Origin: Thiomicrospira cyclica
GTDB taxonomy: Bacteria > Pseudomonadota > Gammaproteobacteria > Thiomicrospirales > Thiomicrospiraceae
Direction: 5' to 3'
Assembly: GCA_022736205.1 (NCBI GenBank)
Contig: DZAT01000008.1
Coordinates: forward strand, 1 to 47,227
Length of the DNA stretch: 47,227 nt
Shown here: positions 35,404-44,262 of the stretch, piece after piece
How the letters are laid out: every line of letters starts with the position of its first letter
Numbering within the stretch: the stretch's first letter is position 1
Translations under genes and position numbers: made by a program
Notes under the pieces: model-generated
Database searches by the model: none
What the model was told of the DNA's origin: nothing
The model's input: the letters and a program-made list of their open reading frames with translations, nothing else

Positions 35404-36744
35404 ATGTCGAGTTTAATCATTACTAATGCCACCGTGGTTAACGAAGGTATCATTCAACAAGCCGATATTTTAATTCGTCATGGTCGTATCGAAAAAATTG
35501 GCAAGCATATTTCTGCCGAAGCTGAGTGTGTCATTGACGCAGCGGGTCGATATTTATTGCCAGGTATGATTGATGATCAAGTGCATTTTCGTGAACCAGG
35601 CTTAACAACCAAAGGTAGCATTGCAACCGAGTCGAAAGCGGCGGTAATGGGTGGTATTACCAGCTATATGGAAATGCCAAACACCAAACCAGCAGCAGTG
35701 ACGCGCTCGACGCTTGAAGACAAGTATCAGCTTGCGGCTGGCAAGTCGTTTGCAAATTACTCATTTTATATGGGTGCCACCAACGATAATCTCGATGAAA
35801 TTCGTGCCATGAATCCCGAAACCGTCTGTGGTGTGAAGGTGTTTATGGGCGCGTCGACGGGGAATATGTTAGTGGACGAAGCGAAGACGCTCGAAGGCAT
35901 TTTTCGTGATGCACCCGCACTCATCGCTACCCATTGCGAAAATACGCCGATGATTTTAGCCAACGAAGAAAAAGCACGCGCCAAGCATGGTGATGCAGTG
36001 CCATTTAACTTGCATGGCGAAATTCGTTCACGCGAAGCTTGTTATGCCTCATCTTCCTTAGCGGTGGGTTTGGCAAAACAGTTTGATGCACAGTTGCACG
36101 TGTTGCATTTAACCACCAAAGAAGAGTTGGATTTGTTCGCAGCTGGTGATTTGGCGAACAAGCGTATTACTGCCGAAGCTTGTGTGCATCATTTGTGGTT
36201 TACTGATGCTGATTACGATCGTTTAGGTGCATTAATTAAATGTAATCCAGCGATTAAAACCCAAGCAGATCGTGATGCCTTGCGTGCTGCGGTTAAAGAT
36301 GGTCGTATTGATGTGATTGCTACCGACCATGCACCTCATACTTGGGATGAAAAGCAACAAAGCTACTTCAAAGCACCCTCTGGTTTGCCGTTGGTTCAGT
36401 ATGCTTTACCCGCGTTACTCGATATGGTGAAGCAAGGCGTATTTACCTTAGAAGAAGTGGTAGCTAAGACATCGCATGCTGTTGCACGTCGTTATGGCAT
36501 GATTGATCGTGGTTTTATTCGCGAAGGTTATTGGGCGGACTTGGTCTTGGTGGATATGAATCAGTCGACGACGGATACCCCAGATCAGTTGGCTTACTTG
36601 TGTGGCTGGTCACCGTTTAATGGTCATACCTTTAGCAGCACCATTTGTAAGACGTTGGTTAATGGCGAAGTGGTGTATCGTAATGGTGAGACAGTACACA
36701 AGCCAGCAGGTCAGCGTTTACTGTTTAATAAAGATCGTCGATAA
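35404..36744 (+). CDS. pyrC: Dihydroorotase
   Basis: A 446-aa amidohydrolase of the dihydroorotase family, third step of pyrimidine synthesis (carbamoyl-aspartate to dihydroorotate). It has PGMIDD-x-VHFREPG near 54-66, the metal-bridging lysine in VKVFMGAST near 148, THCEN, VLHLTT and the catalytic ATDHAPH near 305-311. The first histidine of the usual HxH metal motif is glutamine (DDQVH), a variant I recall from a subgroup of bacterial dihydroorotases. Hydantoinase or allantoinase is less likely given the HFREPG and ATDHAPH blocks. Stand-alone; it starts 61 bp from yidD, divergently. Confidence 0.9.
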   Translation: MSSLIITNATVVNEGIIQQADILIRHGRIEKIGKHISAEAECVIDAAGRYLLPGMIDDQVHFREPGLTTKGSIATESKAAVMGGITSYMEMPNTKPAAVTRSTLEDKYQLAAGKSFANYSFYMGATNDNLDEIRAMNPETVCGVKVFMGASTGNMLVDEAKTLEGIFRDAPALIATHCENTPMILANEEKARAKHGDAVPFNLHGEIRSREACYASSSLAVGLAKQFDAQLHVLHLTTKEELDLFAAGDLANKRITAEACVHHLWFTDADYDRLGALIKCNPAIKTQADRDALRAAVKDGRIDVIATDHAPHTWDEKQQSYFKAPSGLPLVQYALPALLDMVKQGVFTLEEVVAKTSHAVARRYGMIDRGFIREGYWADLVLVDMNQSTTDTPDQLAYLCGWSPFNGHTFSSTICKTLVNGEVVYRNGETVHKPAGQRLLFNKDRR

Positions 36745-36834
36745 CTGCCTTTTATTGCGTGTTTTTTCTTCTGCGAGAAGAAAGCAATGACGAGGGGCAA
36801 TCCCACACACTAACATAACAGGACAATAGAAAAC

Positions 36835-38160
36835 ATGATTACAGAAATGATCCGTAGCGGACACGTTATTCGCGCTGCCGAGCTGTTAGCGCAGATTTTG
36901 GGCGATACCCGTATGCCAGCCGATGCACGCATGGACACCTACTTTCGTGCACATAAAGAAATGGGTAAGCGCGATCGCGGCGTAGTTGCCGAGCTAACTT
37001 ACGGTGTATTGCGTCAGTTGCGTTTAATCGATGCGCGTTTAGGCGATTTTTCACAAGGTTGGCCAGGTTATCAGCGTCGTGTTGGTGCGTTGTTGATGAT
37101 GCAGCAAGGGCTGTCACAACGTGCTTTGCTTGCCTATATGGATGAAACCATGGCAAAAGAAATTGCAGAATCCTTGCGTGCAACACCAACCAATAGCTTG
37201 CCGTTGGCAGTGCGCTACAGCTTGCCCGATGATGTATGGGATGCGTGGGTGGCGCAATGGGGTGAAGAGAGCACCATCGCCTTGGCGCAGTCGTTGTTAT
37301 CGCCTGCATCGGCAGATATTCGCATTAATACCATCAAAACCAATACAGCGAGCGTACAGGCAGCATTGACTAAGCTCAGTTTTGAGGTTGCACCGATTGA
37401 CGGTGTGCCGAATGCCTTGCGTCAGAAAGGTCGTTCCCCTTTATTTCGTACCGATGCCTTCCAAAATGGTGGTTTCGAGATGCAAGATGCAGGCAGTCAG
37501 GTCGTGGGGGCGTTGTTGCCTGTATCGACAGGTCAGAAGGTGATTGATTTTTGTGCGGGTGCGGGTGGTAAAACCTTACAACTCGCTGCAGCGATGGGCA
37601 ATAAGGGCAGCTTAACGGCTTGTGATGTGTCTGAGCATCGTCTCGATCGTATGCGTCCACGTTTAGCGCGTGCGGGCGTGGATAATGTGCGCATTATGCC
37701 CATTGCCAGCGAAACCGATGCCAAGCTAAAAAAATTCAAAGGCACACAAGATGCGGTGCTGGTCGATGCACCTTGCTCTGGCAGTGGCACATGGCGACGT
37801 AGCCCCGACATGAAATGGCGTGATTTGGGGTTAGAAAATCTCAATAAAACGCAATTGTCGGTACTGACATCGGCAGCGCGTTTGGTGCGCGACGGTGGTT
37901 ATATCGTCTATGCCACCTGTTCTTTACTTGATGCTGAAAATGAAGCTATTGTGCAGGCGTTTTTAGCAACGAATAACCAGTTTACACGTTTGCCAGCACA
38001 AGCGGCATTAGCGCAAAAAGGTTACAACTTACCCGACAGTGCTTTTACCGAAGCTGGCGCTTTAGCTTTGCGCCCCGATTTACACGGCATGGATGGCTTC
38101 TATGCGGTGTTGTTGCAGAAGGTGGCTGTAGACGTAGATATTATTAGCGAAAAGGAATAA
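36835..38160 (+). CDS. RsmB/NOP-family RNA (cytosine-5) methyltransferase
   Basis: A 441-aa RsmB-like enzyme. It has an N-terminal NusB-like helical domain (about 1-140), then a class I SAM domain with DFCAGAGGKTLQLAA near 240, DAPCSGSGTWRRSPD near 313 and the catalytic YATCSLL near 360. The two cysteines in the PC and TC motifs are the base-forming and release residues of m5C methyltransferases. Target is probably 16S rRNA, but the divergence from canonical RsmB leaves the exact site open. An ACAGGAC ribosome site lies upstream. Its stop overlaps the next start (TAATG). Confidence 0.9.
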   Translation: MITEMIRSGHVIRAAELLAQILGDTRMPADARMDTYFRAHKEMGKRDRGVVAELTYGVLRQLRLIDARLGDFSQGWPGYQRRVGALLMMQQGLSQRALLAYMDETMAKEIAESLRATPTNSLPLAVRYSLPDDVWDAWVAQWGEESTIALAQSLLSPASADIRINTIKTNTASVQAALTKLSFEVAPIDGVPNALRQKGRSPLFRTDAFQNGGFEMQDAGSQVVGALLPVSTGQKVIDFCAGAGGKTLQLAAAMGNKGSLTACDVSEHRLDRMRPRLARAGVDNVRIMPIASETDAKLKKFKGTQDAVLVDAPCSGSGTWRRSPDMKWRDLGLENLNKTQLSVLTSAARLVRDGGYIVYATCSLLDAENEAIVQAFLATNNQFTRLPAQAALAQKGYNLPDSAFTEAGALALRPDLHGMDGFYAVLLQKVAVDVDIISEKE

Positions 38161-38498
38161 TGATGAAAAGAGTAACGATTTTAGCCATGATGTTGGGCAT
38201 GAGCGCATTTTCTGCGACGGCAATTGAGCTGAATGTGGACACGGCAAAGCAAGCGGCAGAATTAGCGGGTATTAAAGTACCTGATGCGTTGGGCGGCTCA
38301 TCGAACACCTCAACCATGGGTGTTGCAGCAGGCGCATTAGGTGGCGGTGGCAACTTAGGTTCGGCTGCTGCGCTAATGGGCGGTGGAAATAGCGGTAATG
38401 GTGCATTGATGGGTGCAGCTGCTGGTGCGTTAGGTGTTAAAAAAGAACCAACCCCTGAAGAAAAAGCAGCGGATGCCTTGAAGGGCATGCTGAAATAA
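38160..38498 (+). CDS. Small secreted Gly/Ala-rich protein
   Basis: This 112-aa protein is of no family I recognise. A signal peptide (MKRVTILAMMLGMSAFSATA) is followed by a mature part of about 90 residues. The middle is a low-complexity stretch of Gly, Ala, Asn and Leu (GALGGGGNLGSA, GNSGNGALMGA) and the end is charged. The start is 38160 or, better placed for a signal peptide, the second ATG at 38163. It overlaps the RNA methyltransferase stop by one base, which suggests co-expression. Could be a periplasmic or surface structural protein. Confidence 0.75.
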   Translation: MMKRVTILAMMLGMSAFSATAIELNVDTAKQAAELAGIKVPDALGGSSNTSTMGVAAGALGGGGNLGSAAALMGGGNSGNGALMGAAAGALGVKKEPTPEEKAADALKGMLK

Positions 38499-38521
38499 GC
38501 GTTTGTTTGTGATCAAGATCA

Positions 38522-38554
38522 AAAATAAAACCCGTCATATACGGGTTTTATTTT
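38522..38554. terminator. Bidirectional terminator between convergent genes
   Basis: Fourteen-base perfect arms (38522-38535 and 38541-38554) around CATAT, with core AAAACCCGT / ACGGGTTTT and A/T runs on both flanks. Serves the Gly/Ala-rich protein gene and traT. Confidence 0.9.
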
Positions 38555-38562
38555 GGTTGGGA

Positions 38563-39252
38563 TTAAAACAACCCGTTCAGCACCCTTAATAAATTCTCTT
38601 CTAAGTTATCAATACACTCATCTTGGTTAGCGTTAGTGTCTTTCGCTGACGATAGCGCTCGTGTTGGGCTTTCCTTCCACTTAGCTTCTTCGCTTGGCTC
38701 GCCTTTGAGTTGGTTGATGCGCGGTATGCGCTCGGTAATCAGAATATCCGTTACCATATTGAAGTAGTAGTCTTTAAAGAACACATTAGTTGCGCTCTGT
38801 GCCGCTGTCCCAACAACTTGTCCAGCAGGACCAATGGCAGCGTTGGCAACAGCAACGGCTGCGCCGAAGCCATTGGTTACGGCTTCTTTAGTGAGCGATT
38901 TGGTTGTTTTACTAATCGACAACACATTAATTTGCAACATAAAGTTAGCATTTTCAGGTGAAGTAATACGAAAACCCTTCGCTCGGAAGCGCTCAGCTAA
39001 TTGTTTTTGCAATCCTTCTAAGTCAACGGGCTTGTCGGCAGTCGAGGTGAAACGAATATACATACTGCGCTCACCAGGAAGCGCGGGACGCAAAAAAACC
39101 GATTGAGATAATAAGGTCTCGACTTCGAGTGCGTTTTGTTTTTTACTGGCTGCTTCCACTTCTGGCTTACTGCCACTGCCAAAACAACCCGATAGTATCA
39201 AAAAGCTTGCACCCAACAGGGCGATACTGAATACTTTAAATAGGTAACTCAT
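38563..39252 (-). CDS. traT: TraT-like outer-membrane lipoprotein
   Basis: A 229-aa protein with a signal peptide and lipobox LILSGC, and the TraT features VFLRP ... RFTSTADKPVDL and the glycine/alanine-rich hydrophobic stretch FGAAVAVANAAIGPAGQVVG (about 130-150). F-plasmid TraT is a surface lipoprotein that blocks mating-pair formation and confers serum resistance. Chromosomal versions without conjugation genes occur and their role is unknown; no transfer genes are visible here. It begins 2 bp after the metW stop, so it is probably the last gene of that operon. A conserved Cys in ECIDN lies near the end. Confidence 0.88.
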   Translation of the reverse strand: MSYLFKVFSIALLGASFLILSGCFGSGSKPEVEAASKKQNALEVETLLSQSVFLRPALPGERSMYIRFTSTADKPVDLEGLQKQLAERFRAKGFRITSPENANFMLQINVLSISKTTKSLTKEAVTNGFGAAVAVANAAIGPAGQVVGTAAQSATNVFFKDYYFNMVTDILITERIPRINQLKGEPSEEAKWKESPTRALSSAKDTNANQDECIDNLEENLLRVLNGLF

Positions 39253-39254
39253 TT

Positions 39255-39872
39255 TTAACCACCAAAGCCTTTTTCGATGTGATAAAGCGCGACTTCACCA
39301 AATAAGTTCGGTACAAGTTGCGCGACAAAACCCAATTCTTTACCGAGCACACGCTGCTCGATAATAGAGATGTTTTTATCGGTACAAAGCTGCTCGAAAT
39401 CTGAAAAGGTGCATAAGTGGGTATTGGGGGTGTCGTACCATTGGTGTGGCAGCGCTTCTGACACGGGCATTTTTCCCTCGAATATCATTTGTAAGCGATT
39501 GCGCCAGTAGCCAAAGTTAGGGAAGGTGACAATGGCACGTTTTCCTACGGTAATCATGCTGTCGATCAGCTGATCGGGGCGCTGCATGGCTTGTACGGTC
39601 TGTGTCGTCAATACCACGTCAAAGGCATTTTCACCAAATAGCTCAACAAGGTTGCTGCTGTTTAAGTCTGCTTGAATGACATCCACACCATTATTAATGC
39701 TGCCGACAATCGCCAGTGCATCCATTTCTAGCCCAACACCTTTGACGCGTTTATGCGTGTTTAAATAAGCGAGCAACTCGCCATTGCCACAGCCCAAATC
39801 GAGTACGCGTGCACCTTGTGGAATCCAGTCGAGCAGTAAATCAAATTCTGCTTTTAGATGATGTGCTTTCAT
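39255..39872 (-). CDS. metW: MetW, methionine biosynthesis partner protein
   Basis: A 205-aa class I SAM-methyltransferase fold with [13 protein letters not shown] near 20-32 and a [12 protein letters not shown] block characteristic of MetW. In proteobacteria that use MetX instead of MetA, MetW is encoded beside MetX and is required with it for homoserine acylation. Its start overlaps the metX stop by four bases (ATGA), so they are translationally coupled. Confidence 0.95.
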   Translation of the reverse strand: MKAHHLKAEFDLLLDWIPQGARVLDLGCGNGELLAYLNTHKRVKGVGLEMDALAIVGSINNGVDVIQADLNSSNLVELFGENAFDVVLTTQTVQAMQRPDQLIDSMITVGKRAIVTFPNFGYWRNRLQMIFEGKMPVSEALPHQWYDTPNTHLCTFSDFEQLCTDKNISIIEQRVLGKELGFVAQLVPNLFGEVALYHIEKGFGG

Positions 39873-41041
39873 GCGCTAAACTCCGCTGCAATTCGATTCA
39901 TATAGGCACTAAAGAGTTGCTCATAGTAACTGTTCGGAAGCAAGAAGGCATCGTGTCCATGTTCCGACTCCACTTCGGTATAAGTAACGCGTTTGCCAGC
40001 TTGCACCAACGCACGGGTAATTTCGAGTGAGCGGGCGGGCGAAAAACGCCAATCGGAAGTAAAGGAAACCACCAGAGATTCGGCTTGAATATGGCTTAAT
40101 GCGGCGACAAGATCATCGCCGTGTTCGCTGGCAGGGTCGAAATAATCCAGCGCTTTGGTCATCAGCAAATAAGCGTTGGCATCGAAGTTCATTTTGGTGG
40201 CAAATTTTTCGCCTTGATAGCGTAGATAGCTTTCGACCTGAAACTCGACTTCGTAGTTATACTTGAGACTGCCTGTGCGCAGTTCACGCCCAAATTTGCT
40301 GCCCATTAAATCGTCCGACAAATAAGTGAGGTGTCCCAGCATGCGCGCCAGCATCAAGCCTTGCTTGGGTAGCGTGTCGTGCGCTAAAAAGCGTCCACCA
40401 TGAAAATCGGGGTCTTTCATAATTGCCTGACGTGCCACTTCGTTAAAGGCAATATTTTGTGCCGACAACTTAGGTGCAGAAGCAATAATCACCGCATGAC
40501 GCAACCGATGAGGTAAATCAATCGCCCACTGTTGCACTTGCATACCGCCCAAACTGCCGCCGACAATCGCCGCCCATTGTGATATGCCGAGCATGTCCGC
40601 AAGCTTAGCTTGTGTCACTACCCAGTCGCGACACGTAACCATTGGAAAGTCAGGGCCGTAGGCTTGTTGGGTGTCAGGGTTGATGCTGGCAGGCCCAGTC
40701 GAGCCACGGCACGAGCCAATATTATTGACGCCAACCACAAAAAAACGGTTGGTATCAATCGCCTTGTTCGGGCCGATGTAATGATCCCACCATCCAGGCG
40801 TGGCATCGGTGGTGCTGTGATAGCCAGCAGCATGATGGTCGCCACTCAGCGCATGGCAGATCAGTACCGCATTGCTTGCGTCGCTATTGAGTGCACCGTA
40901 GGTTTCGTACACCAGCTGATAGTTTGGAAGGGTTGCACCGCATACCAAGTCCAACGGTTCGTTGATCACAAAAGTTTGCGGAACAACGATACCAACAGAA
41001 TTGTCGGGAAAAGAGTGATTATTAGGGGATGCAGTCGTCAT
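39869..41041 (-). CDS. metX: Homoserine O-acyltransferase MetX
   Basis: An alpha/beta-hydrolase enzyme of 390 aa from my preferred start, acylating homoserine as the first committed step to methionine. The nucleophile elbow GGSLGGMQ holds the catalytic serine, with the later Asp/His in SDWRFSP and ESEHGHDAF. In Gammaproteobacteria with MetW it is usually the succinyl-CoA-dependent form, which sequence reading alone cannot confirm. Starts at 41065 (TTG) and 41062 (ATG) are also open, but the conserved part begins at FPDNSVG, GGAA precedes the ATG at 41041, and a TATAAT at 41076-41081 would place transcription just upstream. Confidence 0.92.
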   Translation of the reverse strand: MTTASPNNHSFPDNSVGIVVPQTFVINEPLDLVCGATLPNYQLVYETYGALNSDASNAVLICHALSGDHHAAGYHSTTDATPGWWDHYIGPNKAIDTNRFFVVGVNNIGSCRGSTGPASINPDTQQAYGPDFPMVTCRDWVVTQAKLADMLGISQWAAIVGGSLGGMQVQQWAIDLPHRLRHAVIIASAPKLSAQNIAFNEVARQAIMKDPDFHGGRFLAHDTLPKQGLMLARMLGHLTYLSDDLMGSKFGRELRTGSLKYNYEVEFQVESYLRYQGEKFATKMNFDANAYLLMTKALDYFDPASEHGDDLVAALSHIQAESLVVSFTSDWRFSPARSLEITRALVQAGKRVTYTEVESEHGHDAFLLPNSYYEQLFSAYMNRIAAEFSA

Positions 41042-41075
41042 CGCGTCGCGTTCCATAGGCATCAAAATGGAAAGA

Positions 41076-41081
41076 ATTATA
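41076..41081 (-). promoter_or_regulatory. Extended -10 element upstream of metX
   Basis: On the minus strand TGTTATAAT provides a perfect extended -10 overlapping the yggU stop. Transcription would start near 41069, giving metX-metW-traT their own promoter inside the larger gene run. No good -35 is seen. Confidence 0.45.
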
Positions 41082-41373
41082 ACACGTTCAAGCGTTGTGT
41101 AATGACTTCGGGGACTTGTGTCGGCGAATCAATAGCAAGGTGTTTGTGCCGACTGGTTTGCCCGTTGACCAGTGTAATTGCTGATTTGCGTACCTTGCAC
41201 CATTTGGCAAAGGCTTCGATGAGTGCGGTATTGGCAGCACCATCAACAGGCGGTGCTGCCAGTCGAACCTTAAGCTCATCTTCTTGCCAGTCGACAATCT
41301 CGCTTTTGCTGGCTTTGGGTTGCGCGACGACGTGAACATGCAACACATCGCCTTTGTAATAAGCACCAGCCAT
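41077..41373 (-). CDS. yggU: YggU / DUF167 family protein
   Basis: A 98-aa DUF167 protein with the family's [14 protein letters not shown] start, the [12 protein letters not shown] core near residues 33-44 and the [10 protein letters not shown] segment. Function unknown; it is a conserved small protein widely found behind yggT. It starts 3 bp after yggT. Confidence 0.93.
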   Translation of the reverse strand: MAGAYYKGDVLHVHVVAQPKASKSEIVDWQEDELKVRLAAPPVDGAANTALIEAFAKWCKVRKSAITLVNGQTSRHKHLAIDSPTQVPEVITQRLNVL

Positions 41374-41376
41374 TAA

Positions 41377-41946
41377 TTAAACCAATTGCTTACCCAATTC
41401 GCTCAACCAGCCAACTAACAAAATTTCACTTATTTTGAGTAAAAATAAGGCAGCGATGGGGGATAAATCCAGTCCGCCCATATTGGGCAAGATGCGACGC
41501 AATGGGGTTAAGATCGGGCGATTCAAGTCACTAATAAAGCTTAGGTTTGGATCGTGTTGAACGGGGCGAATAAAACTCAAAATTGCTTCAGCAATGATGC
41601 TTAAAAACCATAAGTTCAAAAATGCCGCGAGTAAGTCAGATAAGGTCAGCACAATTAAACCTGCTGGTGCGTAGTCTTTGCCAAGCATCAACGCCAACAA
41701 GCCGTAGTAAACACCCTGTAACACGAATGCCCATAACAGCGCTGCAAAATCCCATCGCGGATTGTAGGGTACAAACTTCGCCAATGGACGACACATGGGG
41801 TTGGTGAGTGTCGCCACGCCTTGTACAAAAGGGCTGCGCGGATTAGCCATCGACAAGCGCAATGCAACACGTAGCACAAAGAAAAAAACCACGATGTCGA
41901 TAATAAACTGTAGGGCAAAAAAGCCGGCTTGGCTGGTAGGTGTCAT
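41377..41946 (-). CDS. yggT: YggT family membrane protein
   Basis: A 189-aa integral membrane protein with about four hydrophobic helices in two repeated halves. The second half carries SFIRPVQHDPNLSFISDLNRPIL-type family residues (about 125-147). YggT proteins are linked to osmotic tolerance and cell-division-related functions in bacteria and plastids, with no defined activity. Its start overlaps the proC stop by four bases. Confidence 0.93.
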   Translation of the reverse strand: MTPTSQAGFFALQFIIDIVVFFFVLRVALRLSMANPRSPFVQGVATLTNPMCRPLAKFVPYNPRWDFAALLWAFVLQGVYYGLLALMLGKDYAPAGLIVLTLSDLLAAFLNLWFLSIIAEAILSFIRPVQHDPNLSFISDLNRPILTPLRRILPNMGGLDLSPIAALFLLKISEILLVGWLSELGKQLV

Positions 41947-42776
41947 GCTTGTGCTCCTAATTGTGTCGCCATTTCGACGGCGCGATTTTGTGCTGCTTGC
42001 ATCGCAGATAAGACAACACCAGATAGGTTGCTCTGCTCAAACGACTGAATTGCCTTTTCGGTTGTACCATTGGGCGAAGTTACCTGTGCGCGTAGTTCAG
42101 CAGGGGACGATTGACTTTCAATTGCCATTTTGGCTGCACCAAGTGCGGTTTGTACCGTGAGTAATGTTGCTGTTTTGCTGTCTAATCCAAGCTGTTCGCC
42201 CGCTGCAATCATTGCTTCCATCATTAGGAAATAATAGGCAGGACCCGAACCAGAAAGTGCGGTAACAGCATCAATTTGGGCTTCATCGTTCACCCAGATA
42301 CTTACGCCAACGGCACGCATTAACGACTCTGCTTGTCCTTTTTGATCCTTTGTGACCAAACCATTGGCATAAAGTCCTGTAGCGCCAGAGCCAACTAACG
42401 CGGGTGTATTGGGCATAGTGCGTACAACAGCAGCATCGCCACCTAACCAACGACTTAGGTCGGTACAGCGAATACCCGCGGCGACAGAAACCACCAATGG
42501 TTTGTATTGCTTCACAAAGGCAGCCAAGGAATGTGCCACGCTTGCCATTACTTGCGGTTTGACGGCTAACACAATCACATCACTTCCTGTGAGCGCTTCT
42601 TCTTGTGTGCCGTAAGCCGCAACACCCATATTTGACAGTAATTGTCGTTGCGATTCATTAGGATCGACGACGCGAATACGACTAGCGGCAACACCATTTG
42701 CCAATAAGCCAGCAATTAAGCTGCGAGCCATATTGCCGCCGCCGATAAACGTTAGTGTGTTTGCGAGCATATTCAA
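41943..42776 (-). CDS. proC: Pyrroline-5-carboxylate reductase
   Basis: A 277-aa NAD(P)H-dependent enzyme for the last step of proline synthesis. The N-terminal Rossmann motif is FIGGGNMARSLIAGL near 11-25. The C-terminal dimer domain has ALSGSGPAYYFLMMEA near 170-185 and VTSPNGTTEKAI near 230, the substrate-binding region. The ATG lies 14 bp after the yggS stop. Confidence 0.97.
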   Translation of the reverse strand: MNMLANTLTFIGGGNMARSLIAGLLANGVAASRIRVVDPNESQRQLLSNMGVAAYGTQEEALTGSDVIVLAVKPQVMASVAHSLAAFVKQYKPLVVSVAAGIRCTDLSRWLGGDAAVVRTMPNTPALVGSGATGLYANGLVTKDQKGQAESLMRAVGVSIWVNDEAQIDAVTALSGSGPAYYFLMMEAMIAAGEQLGLDSKTATLLTVQTALGAAKMAIESQSSPAELRAQVTSPNGTTEKAIQSFEQSNLSGVVLSAMQAAQNRAVEMATQLGAQA

Positions 42777-42790
42777 ACTCCATTCAGAAT

Positions 42791-43492
42791 TTATTTTACA
42801 GGACGCGATCCGAAGATATCCGTTCCCACGCGCACTATTGTAGCACCTTCGGCAATTGCTGCTTCAAGATCAGCAGACATCCCCATCGATAATTCAGGTA
42901 GTGCAATGTCCAACGACTGCTCCAGTTTATCGCGTAGCATACGTAAATGCGCAAACGGCAGACATTGTTCGGCAAGATTGCAGCGTGGTGCTGGGATGGT
43001 CATCAATCCACATAACTCAAGTCGCTCCTGTGCTAATACCGCTTTAGCTAAGATCAACAGTTCATCGAACCCATGTACACCTGACTTGCTGGTTTCATCA
43101 TCAATATTCACCTGCAACAATACTTTTAGAGGTGGCAAATGAGCGGGACGAAAACGCGCTAAGGGTTCAACCAGTTTTATTCTGTCTAAACTGTGCATCA
43201 TGGTTGCCGTTATGGCGACCTCTTTGCACTTGTTCGATTGCAACGGACCAATAAAATGCCAGTCGATCTCTGTTTCTTTGAGGACGTTTGCCTTGTCGAA
43301 CAACTCTTGTACATAATTTTCACCAAAAGCGATTTGTCCTGCTTGCGCTAAGGTAGCAATCGCATCGACAGGATGAAATTTACTCACTGCTAAGAGTTGA
43401 ATCGCTTCAGGCTTACGCTGATAAGTTAAAGCAATCTGTTCAATATGCCGTTTAACCCTTTGCCAACGGGACAATAATTCATCTGTTTTCAT
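42791..43492 (-). CDS. yggS: PLP homeostasis protein YggS (PLPBP)
   Basis: A 233-aa single-domain alanine-racemase-fold protein with the PLP lysine in LLAVSKFHP near residue 37, the FGENYVQEL block, WHFIGPLQSNK and the C-terminal VRVGTDIFGSR phosphate-binding segment. It buffers pyridoxal phosphate and affects amino-acid pools. It leads the yggS-proC-yggT-yggU-metX-metW-traT run, divergent from lexA across a 176-bp gap. Confidence 0.96.
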   Translation of the reverse strand: MKTDELLSRWQRVKRHIEQIALTYQRKPEAIQLLAVSKFHPVDAIATLAQAGQIAFGENYVQELFDKANVLKETEIDWHFIGPLQSNKCKEVAITATMMHSLDRIKLVEPLARFRPAHLPPLKVLLQVNIDDETSKSGVHGFDELLILAKAVLAQERLELCGLMTIPAPRCNLAEQCLPFAHLRMLRDKLEQSLDIALPELSMGMSADLEAAIAEGATIVRVGTDIFGSRPVK

Positions 43493-43587
43493 GCTGCTTT
43501 CTCTTTTGATTTTCGCTTTATCTGTCTATGGTATGACTTTTAAATGATGGTCATCTTATTCTAACCGAAAAATCAAGGGTTAAAAAT

Positions 43588-43655
43588 AAGAACTTTCGTT
43601 CTGTTTTGGCTTGACACAGAACAAACGTTCGATAATAATAAGAACAAACGTTCTG
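43588..43655 (+). promoter_or_regulatory. lexA promoter with three LexA operators
   Basis: Three palindromes GAAC-N4-GTTC lie at 43590-43601, 43619-43630 and 43642-43653. TTGACA at 43611-43616 with AATAAT at 43634-43639 (17-bp spacer) places operator 2 between -35 and -10 and operator 3 at the transcription start. This is a textbook layout for tight self-repression. The motif is unlike the CTGT-N8-ACAG box of most Gammaproteobacteria. Confidence 0.85.
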
Positions 43656-43668
43656 TAAGAAGTACTTT

Positions 43669-44247
43669 ATGAAAAAAGATTCAATCTATCTCAGTAAACT
43701 GAGAGACTACTACCGCGATCATCGTGCTTTGCCTTCCTACAGCACCATGGCAGAGGTATTGGGCTTGGCATCTAAATCGGCAGTTCATGCGTTGGTTAAG
43801 CGGTTGGTTGATGAAGGCTTTTTGTCCAAAACGCCAGATCGACGTGTCGCGCCAGAAGAAAAGTTTTTTGAGCGCCCGCTGACACAATCGGCAGTACGAG
43901 CGGGTATGCCCAGCCTTGCCGAAGGCGATGCGCCTGATGGCATGGCAGTTGATCGTTACTTAATTAACAACCCAGCGAGTAGTTTATTAGTCCCTGTTAA
44001 GGGGGATTCGATGATTAACGCAGGGATTCGTGATGGCGATATGGTGGTTATTGATACCACCGCCCATTACAAAGTGGGTGATATTGTCATTGCTGAAATT
44101 GAGGGTGAAGTTACCCTTAAGACTTTAGCTAAAGAAGCGGGATTTTGGGTGCTTCAGCCTGAAAATCCTGACTATCCTATTATTCGTCCCGAGGGCGAAT
44201 GGCGGATTGTTGGGGTGCTAGTCGGGTTAATGCGTAAGTATAAATAG
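43669..44247 (+). CDS. lexA: LexA-type SOS repressor
   Basis: A 192-aa LexA-family repressor with an N-terminal winged helix (about 1-60), the self-cleavage bond Ala78-Gly79, catalytic Ser114 in KGDSM and Lys151 in VTLKTL, the S24 peptidase dyad. RecA-stimulated autocleavage would derepress SOS genes. The DNA-binding domain (YYRDHRALPSYS, SKSAVHALV) differs from E. coli LexA, consistent with the GAAC-N4-GTTC operators in front. It is of the type sometimes called LexA2. A 58-aa gene follows 15 bp later in the same transcript. Confidence 0.92.
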   Translation: MKKDSIYLSKLRDYYRDHRALPSYSTMAEVLGLASKSAVHALVKRLVDEGFLSKTPDRRVAPEEKFFERPLTQSAVRAGMPSLAEGDAPDGMAVDRYLINNPASSLLVPVKGDSMINAGIRDGDMVVIDTTAHYKVGDIVIAEIEGEVTLKTLAKEAGFWVLQPENPDYPIIRPEGEWRIVGVLVGLMRKYK

Positions 44248-44262
44248 TTTGGAGTAAATATC

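Noticed and set aside
40610..41335. 241-codon plus-strand frame opposite metX and yggU
   Set aside because: Antisense to two firmly identified genes and shows no family features.
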